This document shows positions 6,563 to 15,109 of a stretch of DNA of 19,990 nucleotides, piece by piece. Made by a program: the position numbers and the translations under genes. The first letter of the stretch is position 1. Every line of letters starts with the position of its first letter. Origin of the DNA: an uncultured Clostridia bacterium. Lineage in GTDB: Bacteria > Bacillota > Clostridia > Christensenellales > Pumilibacteraceae. The stretch lies in the NCBI GenBank assembly GCA_947589145.1, contig CANQCB010000016.1, positions 1 to 19,990 on the forward strand, in the 5' to 3' direction. The notes beneath the pieces were generated by a model, which saw nothing but the letters and a program-made list of their open reading frames with translations, made no database searches and was not told the origin of the DNA.

Positions 6563-8515
6563 ATGAGTAAAAAATATAACAAAAAAATCAGCAAAAATAA
6601 CAGAAAGACAAGCGCAAAAAAAGATAAAAAAATCGTCAGCGGCATATTTCGCGGTACCGGCAAGGGATACGCGTTTCTCACGCCGGACAGCGGCGAAGAT
6701 ATTTTTATTCCTCGCGACGGGATGGGCGGCGCGCTTAACGGAGACCGAGTCGTTGCCGAAATATTGACGGACGCGAACGGCAGATCGGAGGCTAACGTCA
6801 TCGAAATTTTGGCTCAAACTACCGTTTACGTTGTCGGCACTTATGCCGAGAGCAGGAACGGTAATCCCGTAATAGTTCCCGACGACGGAAAAGTTTGCCG
6901 CATATTTTATATCGAGAGTATCGGTTCGTTCAAACCCAAACTCGGTTATAAGGTGGTCGGGCTTCCGTACGAAAGAGACGGGGATATTCTTTTCGGAGAT
7001 CTCGTGGAAGTACTCGGAGATCCAAACGTTAAAAGCGTGGATATGCTTTCGATCGCTCGCGCATACGGTCTGACCGAAGAGTTTCCGCCCGAGGTCGAAG
7101 CGGCGGCGAGAAATGCCGAATTTATAGTAAGCGAGGAGGAAATTCTCGGCAGAGAGGATTTCCGCGGCGACGTTGTCGTGACGATCGACGGCGTAGACGC
7201 AAAAGACCTCGACGACGCCGTAAGCGTAAAAAAGCGGGGCGGCAATTATTTGCTTTCCGTACATATCGCCGACGTCTCGCATTACGTCAAGGAAAACGGC
7301 GTAATAGACAAAGAAGCGTTTAAGCGCGCAACGAGCGTATATTTTCCGGGCATGGTCTTTCCCATGCTTCCGAGAGAACTTTCAAACGGTATTTGTTCGC
7401 TGAATCCGCAAGAGAACAGACTGACGTTGTCCTGTATTATGGAAATAGACGGGAGCGGCAATATAATCAAGTCGCGCGTGACGAAGGGCGTGATCAAAAC
7501 TCTCCGCCGAATGAACTACGATAACGTAGCGGCAATTCTCGACGGAGACGAAAAAGAACGTGCTGAAAACGCCGACGTGTGCGAAATGCTTGACTGCGCG
7601 AAAGAACTCGCTCTCATACTTAATAAGAAAAGAATGGGCAGGGGGAGCGTAGAATTCGATATTCCCGAAAGTAAAATCATTCTTTCGTTTGACGGCGTTT
7701 GTACGGGCGTTGAAGTTTATACGCATAAAATAAGTCACACGGTTGTAGAGGAGTTTATGCTTGCGGCGAACGAGAGTGTGGCGGCGATGTTCGACAAACT
7801 CAAAGTACCCTTCGTTTATCGCGTTCACGAAACGCCTCCGCCGGATAAAGAACTCGCTTTTATCGATTATCTCGAATCCTTGGGCGTGGAATTCGGCGGC
7901 GGTTCGCCTGCCGATTATGCAAGATTGCTCGCTTCCGTAAAAGGCAAGGCGTGCGAACGCGCGGTCGGCAGAATAGGATTGCGTACCATGGCAAAGGCCA
8001 AATATATGACCAAGGATATCGGGCACTTCGGTCTTGCGCTGAAACACTATTGCCACTTTACGTCTCCCATACGCAGATATCCCGACTTGCAGATCCACCG
8101 AATAATTTCCGACTATCTCGCTTACGGCAGAGAATACGTAAAACGCTATACGAAAATCGTAGCCGACTCCGCAACTCAAAGTTCCGTTCGCGAACAAATT
8201 GCTCTGACTGCGGAGCGTAGAGCCGACGACGTTAAAAAAGCCGAATATATGAAAGCTCATATAGGGGAGACGTTTGAGGCTACGGTATCCTCAGTCACGG
8301 AATGGGGCGTTTTTGCGGAATTGCCGAATTGCATAGAGGGTCTCGTTCGCCGCGAGGCGCTCGGAACAAATACAGAATATAACGAAAAATTACATATCAT
8401 GAAAGCGGGCGACGAGGTGTATTCGATAGGAAAGAAGATAAAAGTCGTATGCGAAAGCGTAGAAAACGGAAAGATAAACTTTGCGCTCGAAAATTCCGAG
8501 AACGATAAAGAATAA
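6563..8515 (+). CDS. rnr: Ribonuclease R (RNB-family 3'-5' exoribonuclease)
   Basis: This 650-residue processive 3'-5' exoribonuclease degrades structured RNA. A lysine-rich N-terminus (about 1-28) leads to a cold-shock OB domain (IVSGIFRGTGKGYAFL). The RNB catalytic domain follows, with the metal-binding cluster D209, D215, D217 and D218 in IDGVDAKDLDDAV, and the conserved HYCHFTSPIRRYPDLQIHR near residues 493-511. A C-terminal S1 domain (about 570-645) contains SVTEWGVFAEL and EGLVR. It is shorter than typical bacterial RNase R and lacks the N-terminal winged-helix segment. The frame has a stop at 6557, so the ATG at 6563 is the earliest possible start, yet it has no ribosome-binding site and follows directly on a terminator U-tract. 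smpB, the usual next gene, is absent. Confidence 0.93.
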   Translation: MSKKYNKKISKNNRKTSAKKDKKIVSGIFRGTGKGYAFLTPDSGEDIFIPRDGMGGALNGDRVVAEILTDANGRSEANVIEILAQTTVYVVGTYAESRNGNPVIVPDDGKVCRIFYIESIGSFKPKLGYKVVGLPYERDGDILFGDLVEVLGDPNVKSVDMLSIARAYGLTEEFPPEVEAAARNAEFIVSEEEILGREDFRGDVVVTIDGVDAKDLDDAVSVKKRGGNYLLSVHIADVSHYVKENGVIDKEAFKRATSVYFPGMVFPMLPRELSNGICSLNPQENRLTLSCIMEIDGSGNIIKSRVTKGVIKTLRRMNYDNVAAILDGDEKERAENADVCEMLDCAKELALILNKKRMGRGSVEFDIPESKIILSFDGVCTGVEVYTHKISHTVVEEFMLAANESVAAMFDKLKVPFVYRVHETPPPDKELAFIDYLESLGVEFGGGSPADYARLLASVKGKACERAVGRIGLRTMAKAKYMTKDIGHFGLALKHYCHFTSPIRRYPDLQIHRIISDYLAYGREYVKRYTKIVADSATQSSVREQIALTAERRADDVKKAEYMKAHIGETFEATVSSVTEWGVFAELPNCIEGLVRREALGTNTEYNEKLHIMKAGDEVYSIGKKIKVVCESVENGKINFALENSENDKE

Positions 8516-8550
8516 CGTAATTTTTACCTTTGAATATCAAAATAAACATG

Positions 8551-8576
8551 ACCGGGTCAAAAGACTCGGTTTTTTG
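8551..8576 (+). terminator. Intrinsic terminator after rnr
   Basis: ACCGGGTC pairs with GACTCGGT (8 bp with one G-U) around an AAAA loop, followed by six T residues. It isolates rnr from the dcw cluster. Confidence 0.9.
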
Positions 8577-8616
8577 TTGTTATTTGGGAACTTTTGTGAA
8601 AAAAATAGGAAAAATT

Positions 8617-8639
8617 TGGGCAAAAAGGGTTGACAAGGG
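8617..8639 (+). promoter_or_regulatory. Candidate MraZ operator overlapping the mraZ -35 region
   Basis: Three GGG-ending boxes lie in a row: TGGG (8617-8620), AGGG (8626-8629) and AGGG (8636-8639), with 5- and 6-base gaps, and they flank the TTGACA. MraZ is known in other bacteria to bind repeated TGGG-type boxes at about 10-base spacing upstream of its own gene. Spacing and position fit; the second and third boxes are imperfect. Confidence 0.5.
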
Positions 8640-8658
8640 TTATTTAGTATGTTAGAAT
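8630..8658 (+). promoter_or_regulatory. Sigma-A promoter of the dcw cluster
   Basis: TTGACA (8630-8635), a 17-base spacer, and TAGAAT (8653-8658) preceded by TGT (extended -10). The predicted start near 8665 leaves a short leader with a strong AAAGGAGGAGGT ribosome-binding site. Confidence 0.85.
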
Positions 8659-8689
8659 AGAGAAAATTTATAAAAGGAGGAGGTCTCAA

Positions 8690-9124
8690 ATGTTTTTAAC
8701 GGGCAGAAGCAGCCATCAGGTTGACGATAAAGGCAGAATAAGAATTCCCGTAAAGTTCAAAGACGATTTGGGAAAGAATCCTTTTATAACAGTGGGAAAA
8801 AACGGATGCTTATATATTTATCCGAAGGACGAGGCCGAGAGAATTCTCGGTGAAAGTTTCGGAGAAGTCAGCGGATTTGCCGACGACCCGAGACTTGACG
8901 CGATGAGAAAAATATTTTCGCGCGGAGACTTTGTCGAAGAGGATAAGCAGGGAAGAATAAGCCTTCCGCAATACCTGATCGAACATGCAAAATTAAGTAA
9001 AAACGTCGTTAGCATAGGAATGCGCAATCACGTTGAACTTTGGGACGAAGAAGTTTGGAGCGCATACGATAATTCCATAGACCTCGAAGAGAGTTTCAAA
9101 AGCGCTGCCAAGGCGAAAGAATGA
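8690..9124 (+). CDS. mraZ: Transcriptional regulator MraZ
   Basis: This 144-residue protein contains two AbrB-like (SpoVT/MraZ fold) repeats. The first is VDDKGRIRIPVKFKDDLG (about 12-29) and the second is EEDKQGRISLPQYLIEHAKL (about 83-102). MraZ forms ring-shaped oligomers and represses the division and cell-wall cluster it heads. The start is fixed by the strong ribosome-binding site about 7 bases upstream. Its stop overlaps the rsmH start as ATGA. Candidate binding boxes lie over its own -35 element, which fits autoregulation. Position, length and motifs leave little doubt about identity. Confidence 0.96.
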   Translation: MFLTGRSSHQVDDKGRIRIPVKFKDDLGKNPFITVGKNGCLYIYPKDEAERILGESFGEVSGFADDPRLDAMRKIFSRGDFVEEDKQGRISLPQYLIEHAKLSKNVVSIGMRNHVELWDEEVWSAYDNSIDLEESFKSAAKAKE

Positions 9125-10038
9125 TGTTTTATCACACTTCGGTAATGCTTGAAGAGGTGATTTCCCAACTCGCGGTCAAACGAGACGGGATCTACTTCGA
9201 CGGCACATTAGGCGGCGGCGGGCATTCGCTCGAAATTATGAAAAGGGGCGGACGGCTTGTAGCGACGGATCTCGACGGTGACGCGATTCAATATGCCGAC
9301 GCGCTGTTTCGCACCGAGGGAATGGACGGCAAGTATACGCTTGTCCGTGACAATTTCAAAAATTTCGTCAATATTTCGGACAAGTTGGGTATAGAGAAAT
9401 ATGACGGAGCTATTCTCGACTTAGGAGTTTCGTCGCACCAATTCGACGATGGCGAGCGCGGTTTCTCGTATAGGTTCGATGCCGAACTCGATATGCGAAT
9501 GGACAGGCGACAGGACCTGACCGCGAAAGAAGTCGTCAATAACTATCCTCCGAGTGAACTGCTCCGTATATTGTACGAATACGGCGAAGAAAGTTTTGCG
9601 AAAAACATAGTAGCAAACATAATAAAAGAGAGGGCGAACGCACCGATAGAGACCACGGGAAGGCTTGCGAAGATAATATCCGACAGCGTACCGTACAGAA
9701 AAGGCGGACACCCTGCAAAAAAAACCTTTCAAGCCATCAGAATTGAGGTAAACGACGAATTAAACGGGCTTGGTAATGCGGTAAGAGATATACTGCGTAG
9801 GCTCGCTGTCGGCGGCAGACTTTGCGTAATAACCTTCCATTCCTTGGAAGATAAAGCGGTAAAATCGGTAATGCGCGAAATGGCGGCTGACTGCATTTGC
9901 GACAAATCTCTGCCCTGCGTGTGCGGGCATAAGGCAGAAATAAAGATTATAAAAACGAACGTTAAGGCGACGAAAGAAGAGACGGAAATAAACTCACGTA
10001 GCAAAAGCGCGTCTCTCCGAGTTGCGGAGAAATTGTAA
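9121..10038 (+). CDS. rsmH: 16S rRNA (cytosine1402-N4)-methyltransferase RsmH
   Basis: This 305-residue enzyme methylates N4 of C1402 in 16S rRNA with S-adenosylmethionine. The opening YHTSVMLEEVI and the SAM-binding loop DGTLGGGGHS (about 27-36) are classical RsmH motifs. The conserved AILDLGVSSHQFDDGERGFSYRFDAELDMRMD and VITFHSLEDKAVK follow, and the C-terminal SKSASLRVAEK is the usual family ending. A cysteine cluster (CICDKSLPCVCG) near 258-269 is common in the Firmicutes form. The start at 9121 overlaps the mraZ stop as ATGA; the next codon is also ATG, so initiation at 9124 is possible. No clear ribosome-binding site is present, so coupling to mraZ is likely. Confidence 0.96.
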   Translation: MMFYHTSVMLEEVISQLAVKRDGIYFDGTLGGGGHSLEIMKRGGRLVATDLDGDAIQYADALFRTEGMDGKYTLVRDNFKNFVNISDKLGIEKYDGAILDLGVSSHQFDDGERGFSYRFDAELDMRMDRRQDLTAKEVVNNYPPSELLRILYEYGEESFAKNIVANIIKERANAPIETTGRLAKIISDSVPYRKGGHPAKKTFQAIRIEVNDELNGLGNAVRDILRRLAVGGRLCVITFHSLEDKAVKSVMREMAADCICDKSLPCVCGHKAEIKIIKTNVKATKEETEINSRSKSASLRVAEKL

Positions 10039-10062
10039 TATTCCGAAAGGTGGGAAAATAAA

Positions 10063-10725
10063 ATGTTATCAATCAAACGACAAATCGAAAGCGAACAGGA
10101 AAGATACGGTTCTTTTGCCGACATTACCGCGGACTCGACAGTCTCGACGGAACGAGAGATAAACGACGATCTTTTCGTAATGCGTGCCTCTTCCGACAAG
10201 GGTGCAGCGGTTGCCGCTCCCGCGATTGAGAAAAAAACGGAAGAAGCGCCCATAAAAGTTCCCCTTAACGAAGAACGCCACGCATACACCCAGAGCACTG
10301 CGCAAATGCACGAAATAGTTCGCAGTGAAGAAAAAAGGGAGCAGGCGGTTGCAAAGCAAAATGTCGTTGTTCACGAGAAGAGACTTTCCGCTTCCGCGAA
10401 AAAGGCGATCGCCGTGTATATGTCGATTGTGTTCGCGCTCGTTTTGGCGGTTATCATTACGGGTGTGTGCGTAAGCAGCGTAAATGCGGATATCGCAAGC
10501 ATTCAAAGTACGATAAGCAGTCAGGAATCCACCATTGCGGATATGAGTTCGCAACTTGTCGTAGACGAAGCCGATATTTTGGAAGCGGCGGAAGAAATGG
10601 GCATGGTTACGGTAGACCAAAGCGACATCAGAGATTACGATAATCTCGAGTTGGTAGAGGATTCGGAAGATGAAACGGGAGTTTTCGACTCCGTCAGGGA
10701 TTGGTTGAATTCTTTCGGAGGCTGA
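10063..10725 (+). CDS. ftsL: FtsL-like division protein with long cytoplasmic N-terminus
   Basis: This 220-residue bitopic membrane protein sits between rsmH and ftsI, the standard position of ftsL. About 112 charged, probably disordered residues precede one transmembrane helix (about 115-138). A short outside segment with coiled-coil character (ADIASIQSTISSQESTIADMSSQL, split by serine-rich turns) follows, then an acidic tail. FtsL joins FtsQ/DivIB and DivIC to activate FtsW-FtsI. Sequence similarity within FtsL is always low, so the call rests on position and topology. It is longer than usual FtsL proteins (around 90-130 residues), mainly from the N-terminal extension. AAAGGTGG lies upstream of the ATG. 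Confidence 0.75.
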   Translation: MLSIKRQIESEQERYGSFADITADSTVSTEREINDDLFVMRASSDKGAAVAAPAIEKKTEEAPIKVPLNEERHAYTQSTAQMHEIVRSEEKREQAVAKQNVVVHEKRLSASAKKAIAVYMSIVFALVLAVIITGVCVSSVNADIASIQSTISSQESTIADMSSQLVVDEADILEAAEEMGMVTVDQSDIRDYDNLELVEDSEDETGVFDSVRDWLNSFGG

Positions 10726-10729
10726 TTTA

Positions 10730-12631
10730 TTGAAGCAAACAAATAGCATAACCAAAACGCAAAAGAGGTTATTGATAGTGATTATATCAATAACCTTTTT
10801 GTTTTGCCTGCTTTTCGGGCGGCTTATATGGTTGCAAATAGTAAAGGGCGAATTCTTAACTTCAAAAGCGACAAATCAATGGTATCGCGACATACCGATT
10901 ACCGCACCGCGCGGAAAAATTCTCGATTGCACGGGGACGGTTCTTGCGGACAACAAACCCGTATATACCGTATACGTTCGACCTAATGCAGTCACGGACA
11001 AAGCGAGCGTCGCCGCGGCGTTATCTTCGGCGCTCGGGCTTTCGGAAGAAGTCGTAACGAAGAAACTTTCGCAGGCGCAGAGCGAAGTTACGATCGCGCG
11101 TAATATAGAGACGGAGACTGCGGACGAAATCGAAGCGGCGGACTTATCCGGCGTATATTGTGCTCCGGGCTATAAGCGAAACTATCCTTACGGCAATATG
11201 CTGTCGAAAGTTATCGGTTTTACGAATATAGACAACGACGGTCAAAACGGAATAGAAGGGTATTATGACAAATATCTTTCGGGCATGGACGGATATTTAT
11301 ATTCGGACGCGGACATAGCGGGACGAGAATTGGAAATCGGTAAAACGCGGTACGTTCCCGCGATTCCGGGCTGCGATCTTACGTTATCGATCAATCGGCA
11401 AATACAAGCGGCGGCGGAGAACGCCGTGTTTGCCGCACAGCTTGAATGGGGTGCAAAGTCCTGTTCCGCAATAGTAATGGACGTTAACACGGGCGGCGTA
11501 ACTGCAATGGCGTCCTATCCGTCGTACGATCTCAACGACATTCCGCGGGACGATATCGACCTTCTCAACTTGCTGTCGAAAAATTCGCTGGTGACCGATG
11601 TTTATGAACCCGGTTCCACGTTCAAGATATTTACGACAGCGGCGGCGCTTCAAAACGCGGTAGTCGGGGATACCAACCGCTTTTATTGCAACGGCAGCAT
11701 GACAGTTGACGGACAGCGAATAAAGTGTTGGAAGACGACGGGGCACGGTTCTCAGAATCTCGCCGACGGAGTGCGCAACAGCTGCAACGTAGTTTTTATG
11801 AATCTCGCGTTGTCCCTCGGCAAAGAACGTCTGTATAAAACGCTGCGCTCTTTCGGTTTCGGGAATAAAACGAAAATTGACTTTTTCGGAGAAAGTCCGG
11901 GGATAATGATGGCGGAGGAAAACATAAAAAACGTCGACCTTGCGCGAATAGGGTTCGGGCAAGCGGTTGCGGTTACGCCCATACAGCTTATCAGCGGCGT
12001 ATGCGCGGCGGTAAACGGAGGAACTCTCTATGAGCCGTATTTGCTTCAAAAAGCGACGGCCCCTACGGGCACGGTTGTCTATGAACATTTGCCCGTTATC
12101 AGCGGAAAACCGATAGACGCGGATATAAGCGCGCGTTTGAGACAATTACTCGTCGGGGTTGTAGCGGAAGGCGGCGGTTCGAAAGCAGGCGTTGCGGGCA
12201 TAAAAATAGGCGGCAAAACGGGGACGGCGCAAAAATACCGAGACGGAGCGATCGCGCAGGGAAAGTACGTATCTTCTTTCGTCGGGTTTGCGCCCGCGGA
12301 TAATCCCAAATATGCCGTGTTGTTTATAGTTGACGAGCCGTCCGGCTATACATATTACGGCAGTTTGACCGCCGCGCCTTATGCCGGGAAAATTTTTTCT
12401 TCGATAGCCGACTGCGAAGGGTGGGAACGCGAAGAAGAGGAAAAGGTCTATATAGAAATGCCCGAAGTCACGGGAATGAGCACGTACCAAGCCGTTAAAA
12501 TACTCGAAGACCTCGGGCTTGAAACGGAAACAGTCGGGCTCGGCACGGTACTTTCCACCACGCCTGCCGCAGGTCTCAAAATCGCGGTAGGCGACGTAGC
12601 GCTAATACGCTCGGACGGCGACGATTCGTAA
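10730..12631 (+). CDS. Class B penicillin-binding protein FtsI/SpoVD with PASTA domain
   Basis: This 633-residue septal transpeptidase has an N-terminal anchor helix (about 13-36). A PBP dimerisation domain begins with RDIPITAPRGKILDCTGTVLADN. The transpeptidase domain shows the three catalytic motifs: S296-T-F-K (nucleophile Ser296), S351-C-N, and K496-T-G-T. One PASTA domain ends the protein (EMPEVTGMSTYQAVKILEDLG, about 576-628), a feature of SpoVD-type and PASTA-containing FtsI proteins. The start is a TTG with GGAGG 8 bases upstream, inside the ftsL 3' end. Many Clostridia carry both ftsI and spoVD here; only one is present, so it may serve vegetative division, spore cortex synthesis, or both. 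It partners with FtsW at 16330. Confidence 0.93.
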   Translation: MKQTNSITKTQKRLLIVIISITFLFCLLFGRLIWLQIVKGEFLTSKATNQWYRDIPITAPRGKILDCTGTVLADNKPVYTVYVRPNAVTDKASVAAALSSALGLSEEVVTKKLSQAQSEVTIARNIETETADEIEAADLSGVYCAPGYKRNYPYGNMLSKVIGFTNIDNDGQNGIEGYYDKYLSGMDGYLYSDADIAGRELEIGKTRYVPAIPGCDLTLSINRQIQAAAENAVFAAQLEWGAKSCSAIVMDVNTGGVTAMASYPSYDLNDIPRDDIDLLNLLSKNSLVTDVYEPGSTFKIFTTAAALQNAVVGDTNRFYCNGSMTVDGQRIKCWKTTGHGSQNLADGVRNSCNVVFMNLALSLGKERLYKTLRSFGFGNKTKIDFFGESPGIMMAEENIKNVDLARIGFGQAVAVTPIQLISGVCAAVNGGTLYEPYLLQKATAPTGTVVYEHLPVISGKPIDADISARLRQLLVGVVAEGGGSKAGVAGIKIGGKTGTAQKYRDGAIAQGKYVSSFVGFAPADNPKYAVLFIVDEPSGYTYYGSLTAAPYAGKIFSSIADCEGWEREEEEKVYIEMPEVTGMSTYQAVKILEDLGLETETVGLGTVLSTTPAAGLKIAVGDVALIRSDGDDS

Positions 12632-12645
12632 AACGTTTGCGAAAA

Positions 12646-12674
12646 TTGACTACTTTTGCCCTTGTGGATATAAC
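12646..12674 (+). promoter_or_regulatory. Internal sigma-A promoter for murE-ftsW
   Basis: TTGACT (12646-12651), a 17-base spacer, and TATAAC (12669-12674) lie in the gap between ftsI and murE; the predicted start is near 12681. A second TATAAT at 12690-12695 lacks a -35 at normal spacing. AGGGGG (12702-12707) is the murE ribosome-binding site. Confidence 0.65.
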
Positions 12675-12713
12675 GTAAGATAAAAGCATTATAATGTTTT
12701 CAGGGGGCACGAA

Positions 12714-14105
12714 ATGGAATACGATACCATTAAATTAAGATCCGAGTTTACGGGGATAGGTTACGGCGCCGATTGCGTAAAAGGCTGTCTGTACTTCTGC
12801 TTGCGCGACGACAGAACGCTTGCCGACGCGGCGTTTGCGATCGATCACGGCGCTTCCGCGCTTGTTCTCGGCGAAAAAATCGACGGCATAAATGTGCCGC
12901 AATATATCACTTCCGACGCTCGGCATAAGTTTGCCGTAACGTCCGCAACGTTTTACGGTAATCCCGCGGACAAGTTGACCATGATCGGCGTGACGGGGAC
13001 AAACGGAAAGACGACTACCACTCACATCATAAAAAGCATATTGGACGCGGCGGGAAGAAAAACGGGGCTTATCGGAACGAACTGCGTTATGTTCGGAGAA
13101 GAAAAACGCCCTTCGACCTTAACGACTCCCGATCCGCCCGTTCTGCATAAACTGCTTGCCGAAATGGCGGAGAGCGGTATCGACGCGGTGGTAATGGAAG
13201 TCTCCGCGCACGCCCTTGCGTTGAAAAAGACGGACGGAATAGTTTTCGACGTAAGCGCGTTTACAAATTTGACTCAGGATCATCTCGATTTTTTCGGGAG
13301 TATGGAAGAGTATAAAAAGGCGAAAAAAATACTGTTTACGCCCAATCATACGCAAACCGCCGTCGTGAATATGGACGACGAGACGGGCGTGGAAATCGCA
13401 CGCTCGATTGCCGTTCCTCTCGTAACGTACGGTTGCGAAAACCCCAGCGACGTTTTCGGTATAGATTACACTTCGTCGGACAAAGGCTGCGCTTTCGTAG
13501 CAAACATTATGGACGACATAACACGATTGAGATATTGCGCGCCCGGCTATTTCAATATGCTCAACGTACTTTGCGCGGCGGCTACGGCAAACGTTCTCGG
13601 CATAGAAACGGAAGTAATAAGAAGGGGAGTCGCCGCGGTTAAACGAGTTGACGGAAGATTCGAAATTATCAAAAAATCGGGCAAGCGCGTCGTTATCGAC
13701 TATGCTCACACTCCCGACGGTTTGCGTAAAATTCTCAAAGCGGTGCGTGAAATTACCAACGGACGCGTCATAGCGGTGTTTGGGTGCGGAGGAGACCGCG
13801 ACAGGAGCAAGCGCCCGATTATGGGCGAGATCGCAAGCGAATTTTCGGACTTTGCCGTGATAACGAGCGACAATCCGCGCTCGGAGCCGCCTTTCGAAAT
13901 CATCAAACAGATAGAAAGCGGATTTACTCGCGGCAATTATATGCTGATGGAGGACAGAAAAGAGGGAATAAAATACGCTCTCGAAATATGCGGCGAAAAC
14001 GATACCGTGGTAATTGCCGGAAAAGGGCATGAAAATACGCAGGAAATATGCGGCGAAAAAACACATTTCTCCGATGAGGAGACCGTGAGGGAGCTACTGA
14101 AATGA
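12714..14105 (+). CDS. murE: UDP-MurNAc-L-Ala-D-Glu:meso-DAP ligase MurE
   Basis: This 463-residue cytoplasmic Mur ligase adds the third stem-peptide residue. The ATP-binding loop GVTGTNGKTTTTH is at 92-104. The substrate and carbamylated-lysine region follows (LTTPDPP, VMEVSAHAL, FTNLTQDHLDFFGSMEEY), and the C-terminal domain carries VFGCGGDRDRSKRP and AGKGHE. The specificity motif D386-N-P-R is the form that selects meso-diaminopimelate rather than lysine, so the peptidoglycan is predicted to be A1-gamma type. It has its own promoter and an AGGGGG ribosome-binding site. Its TGA overlaps the mraY ATG. murF, which usually follows, is missing. Confidence 0.96.
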   Translation: MEYDTIKLRSEFTGIGYGADCVKGCLYFCLRDDRTLADAAFAIDHGASALVLGEKIDGINVPQYITSDARHKFAVTSATFYGNPADKLTMIGVTGTNGKTTTTHIIKSILDAAGRKTGLIGTNCVMFGEEKRPSTLTTPDPPVLHKLLAEMAESGIDAVVMEVSAHALALKKTDGIVFDVSAFTNLTQDHLDFFGSMEEYKKAKKILFTPNHTQTAVVNMDDETGVEIARSIAVPLVTYGCENPSDVFGIDYTSSDKGCAFVANIMDDITRLRYCAPGYFNMLNVLCAAATANVLGIETEVIRRGVAAVKRVDGRFEIIKKSGKRVVIDYAHTPDGLRKILKAVREITNGRVIAVFGCGGDRDRSKRPIMGEIASEFSDFAVITSDNPRSEPPFEIIKQIESGFTRGNYMLMEDRKEGIKYALEICGENDTVVIAGKGHENTQEICGEKTHFSDEETVRELLK

Positions 14106-15088
14106 TACGCGTTATTCTCGGCTTTATGCTTGCTCTCGGCTTTTCCGTAGCGCTCATGCCATTTGTGATACGGATAGCAAATAAAATGAAGGCAAAACAG
14201 CCTATTTTGCACTACGTAGAGAGCCACTCGGTAAAAAGCGGCACGCCGACAATGGGCGGCATGGGGATACTGATTTCCGCCGCATTGCCGCTTCTGCTGC
14301 TTATTCGCGGCGATAGCGGCGTCGCGCTCGTATGCCTTGTGGTGACGGTAGGATACGGTATCGTAGGCTTTACCGACGATTTTATAAAAGTACATTTTAA
14401 GCGCAATCAGGGACTTAGCGCGAAAGCAAAGTTGATTTTGCAGCTGCTGATCGCATGTCTCGTTTCGGCTTATGCTTTTTGGGGTACGGATACGGGTGGA
14501 CAAGTCCTTGCGCCGTTTACGGGATATGTAATGAATTTATCATACGGCGCTCTTCCGTATTACGTATTCATCTTTCTCGCGTTTACCAATGCTGTAAATC
14601 TTACGGACGGGTTGGACGGTCTTGCAGGCGGAGTTACGAATATCTATCTTATTGCGTTCGCCTTGATTATGCTTATTATTTGCGCGTTTGCGCCGAGTGA
14701 CGGACAAATCAACGAACTTGTGTTAATTGCCTGCTTCATAGGCGCGATAAGCGGCTTTTTGTGTTATAACCGTTATCCCGCACGGATATTCATGGGCGAC
14801 ACGGGCTCGTTGGCGCTCGGCGGACTTCTTGCGTCGCTCTCCGTGCTTACGGGATTATCGCTTTCGGGCGCGATAATAGGCATAATGTACGTAATAACGG
14901 CATTGTCGGTTATAATACAGGTTTTGCATTACAAGCGAACCAAAAAGCGAGTATTTCTCATGGCGCCGCTTCATCATCATTTCGAGAAAAAGGGCATACA
15001 TGAAAATCATATAGCGACCGCATATAAGGCGGTAACCGCATTTACGGGCATGGGCGCGATACTTCTTACCGTGATTTTTGCAACATAA
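14102..15088 (+). CDS. mraY: Phospho-N-acetylmuramoyl-pentapeptide-transferase MraY
   Basis: This 328-residue integral membrane enzyme transfers phospho-MurNAc-pentapeptide to undecaprenyl phosphate, making lipid I. About ten transmembrane helices are apparent. Family motifs are SGTPTMGGMGI (about 40-50), the aspartate pair in GFTDDFIKV, NAVNLTDGLDGLAGG, the FMGDTGSLALGG loop, and the histidine motif APLHHHFEKKG near the C-terminus. The ATG overlaps the murE stop as ATGA, with no separate ribosome-binding site, implying tight coupling. Confidence 0.97.
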   Translation: MIRVILGFMLALGFSVALMPFVIRIANKMKAKQPILHYVESHSVKSGTPTMGGMGILISAALPLLLLIRGDSGVALVCLVVTVGYGIVGFTDDFIKVHFKRNQGLSAKAKLILQLLIACLVSAYAFWGTDTGGQVLAPFTGYVMNLSYGALPYYVFIFLAFTNAVNLTDGLDGLAGGVTNIYLIAFALIMLIICAFAPSDGQINELVLIACFIGAISGFLCYNRYPARIFMGDTGSLALGGLLASLSVLTGLSLSGAIIGIMYVITALSVIIQVLHYKRTKKRVFLMAPLHHHFEKKGIHENHIATAYKAVTAFTGMGAILLTVIFAT

Positions 15089-15109
15089 ACATATCCTCAT
15101 TTCCATCGA

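Noticed and set aside
7382..8260. 292-codon minus-strand open frame inside rnr
   Set aside because: Antisense shadow of the conserved RNB domain; composition is arginine- and phenylalanine-rich and unlike a real protein.
12690..12695. TATAAT just upstream of murE as the main promoter
   Set aside because: No -35 at 16-18 bases, and its predicted start would leave only about 12 bases that begin within the ribosome-binding site; TTGACT-17-TATAAC fits better.
13119..14066. 315-codon minus-strand open frame inside murE
   Set aside because: It lies fully opposite a well-conserved murE, has no recognisable motif or ribosome-binding site, and is explained by codon use of the sense gene.
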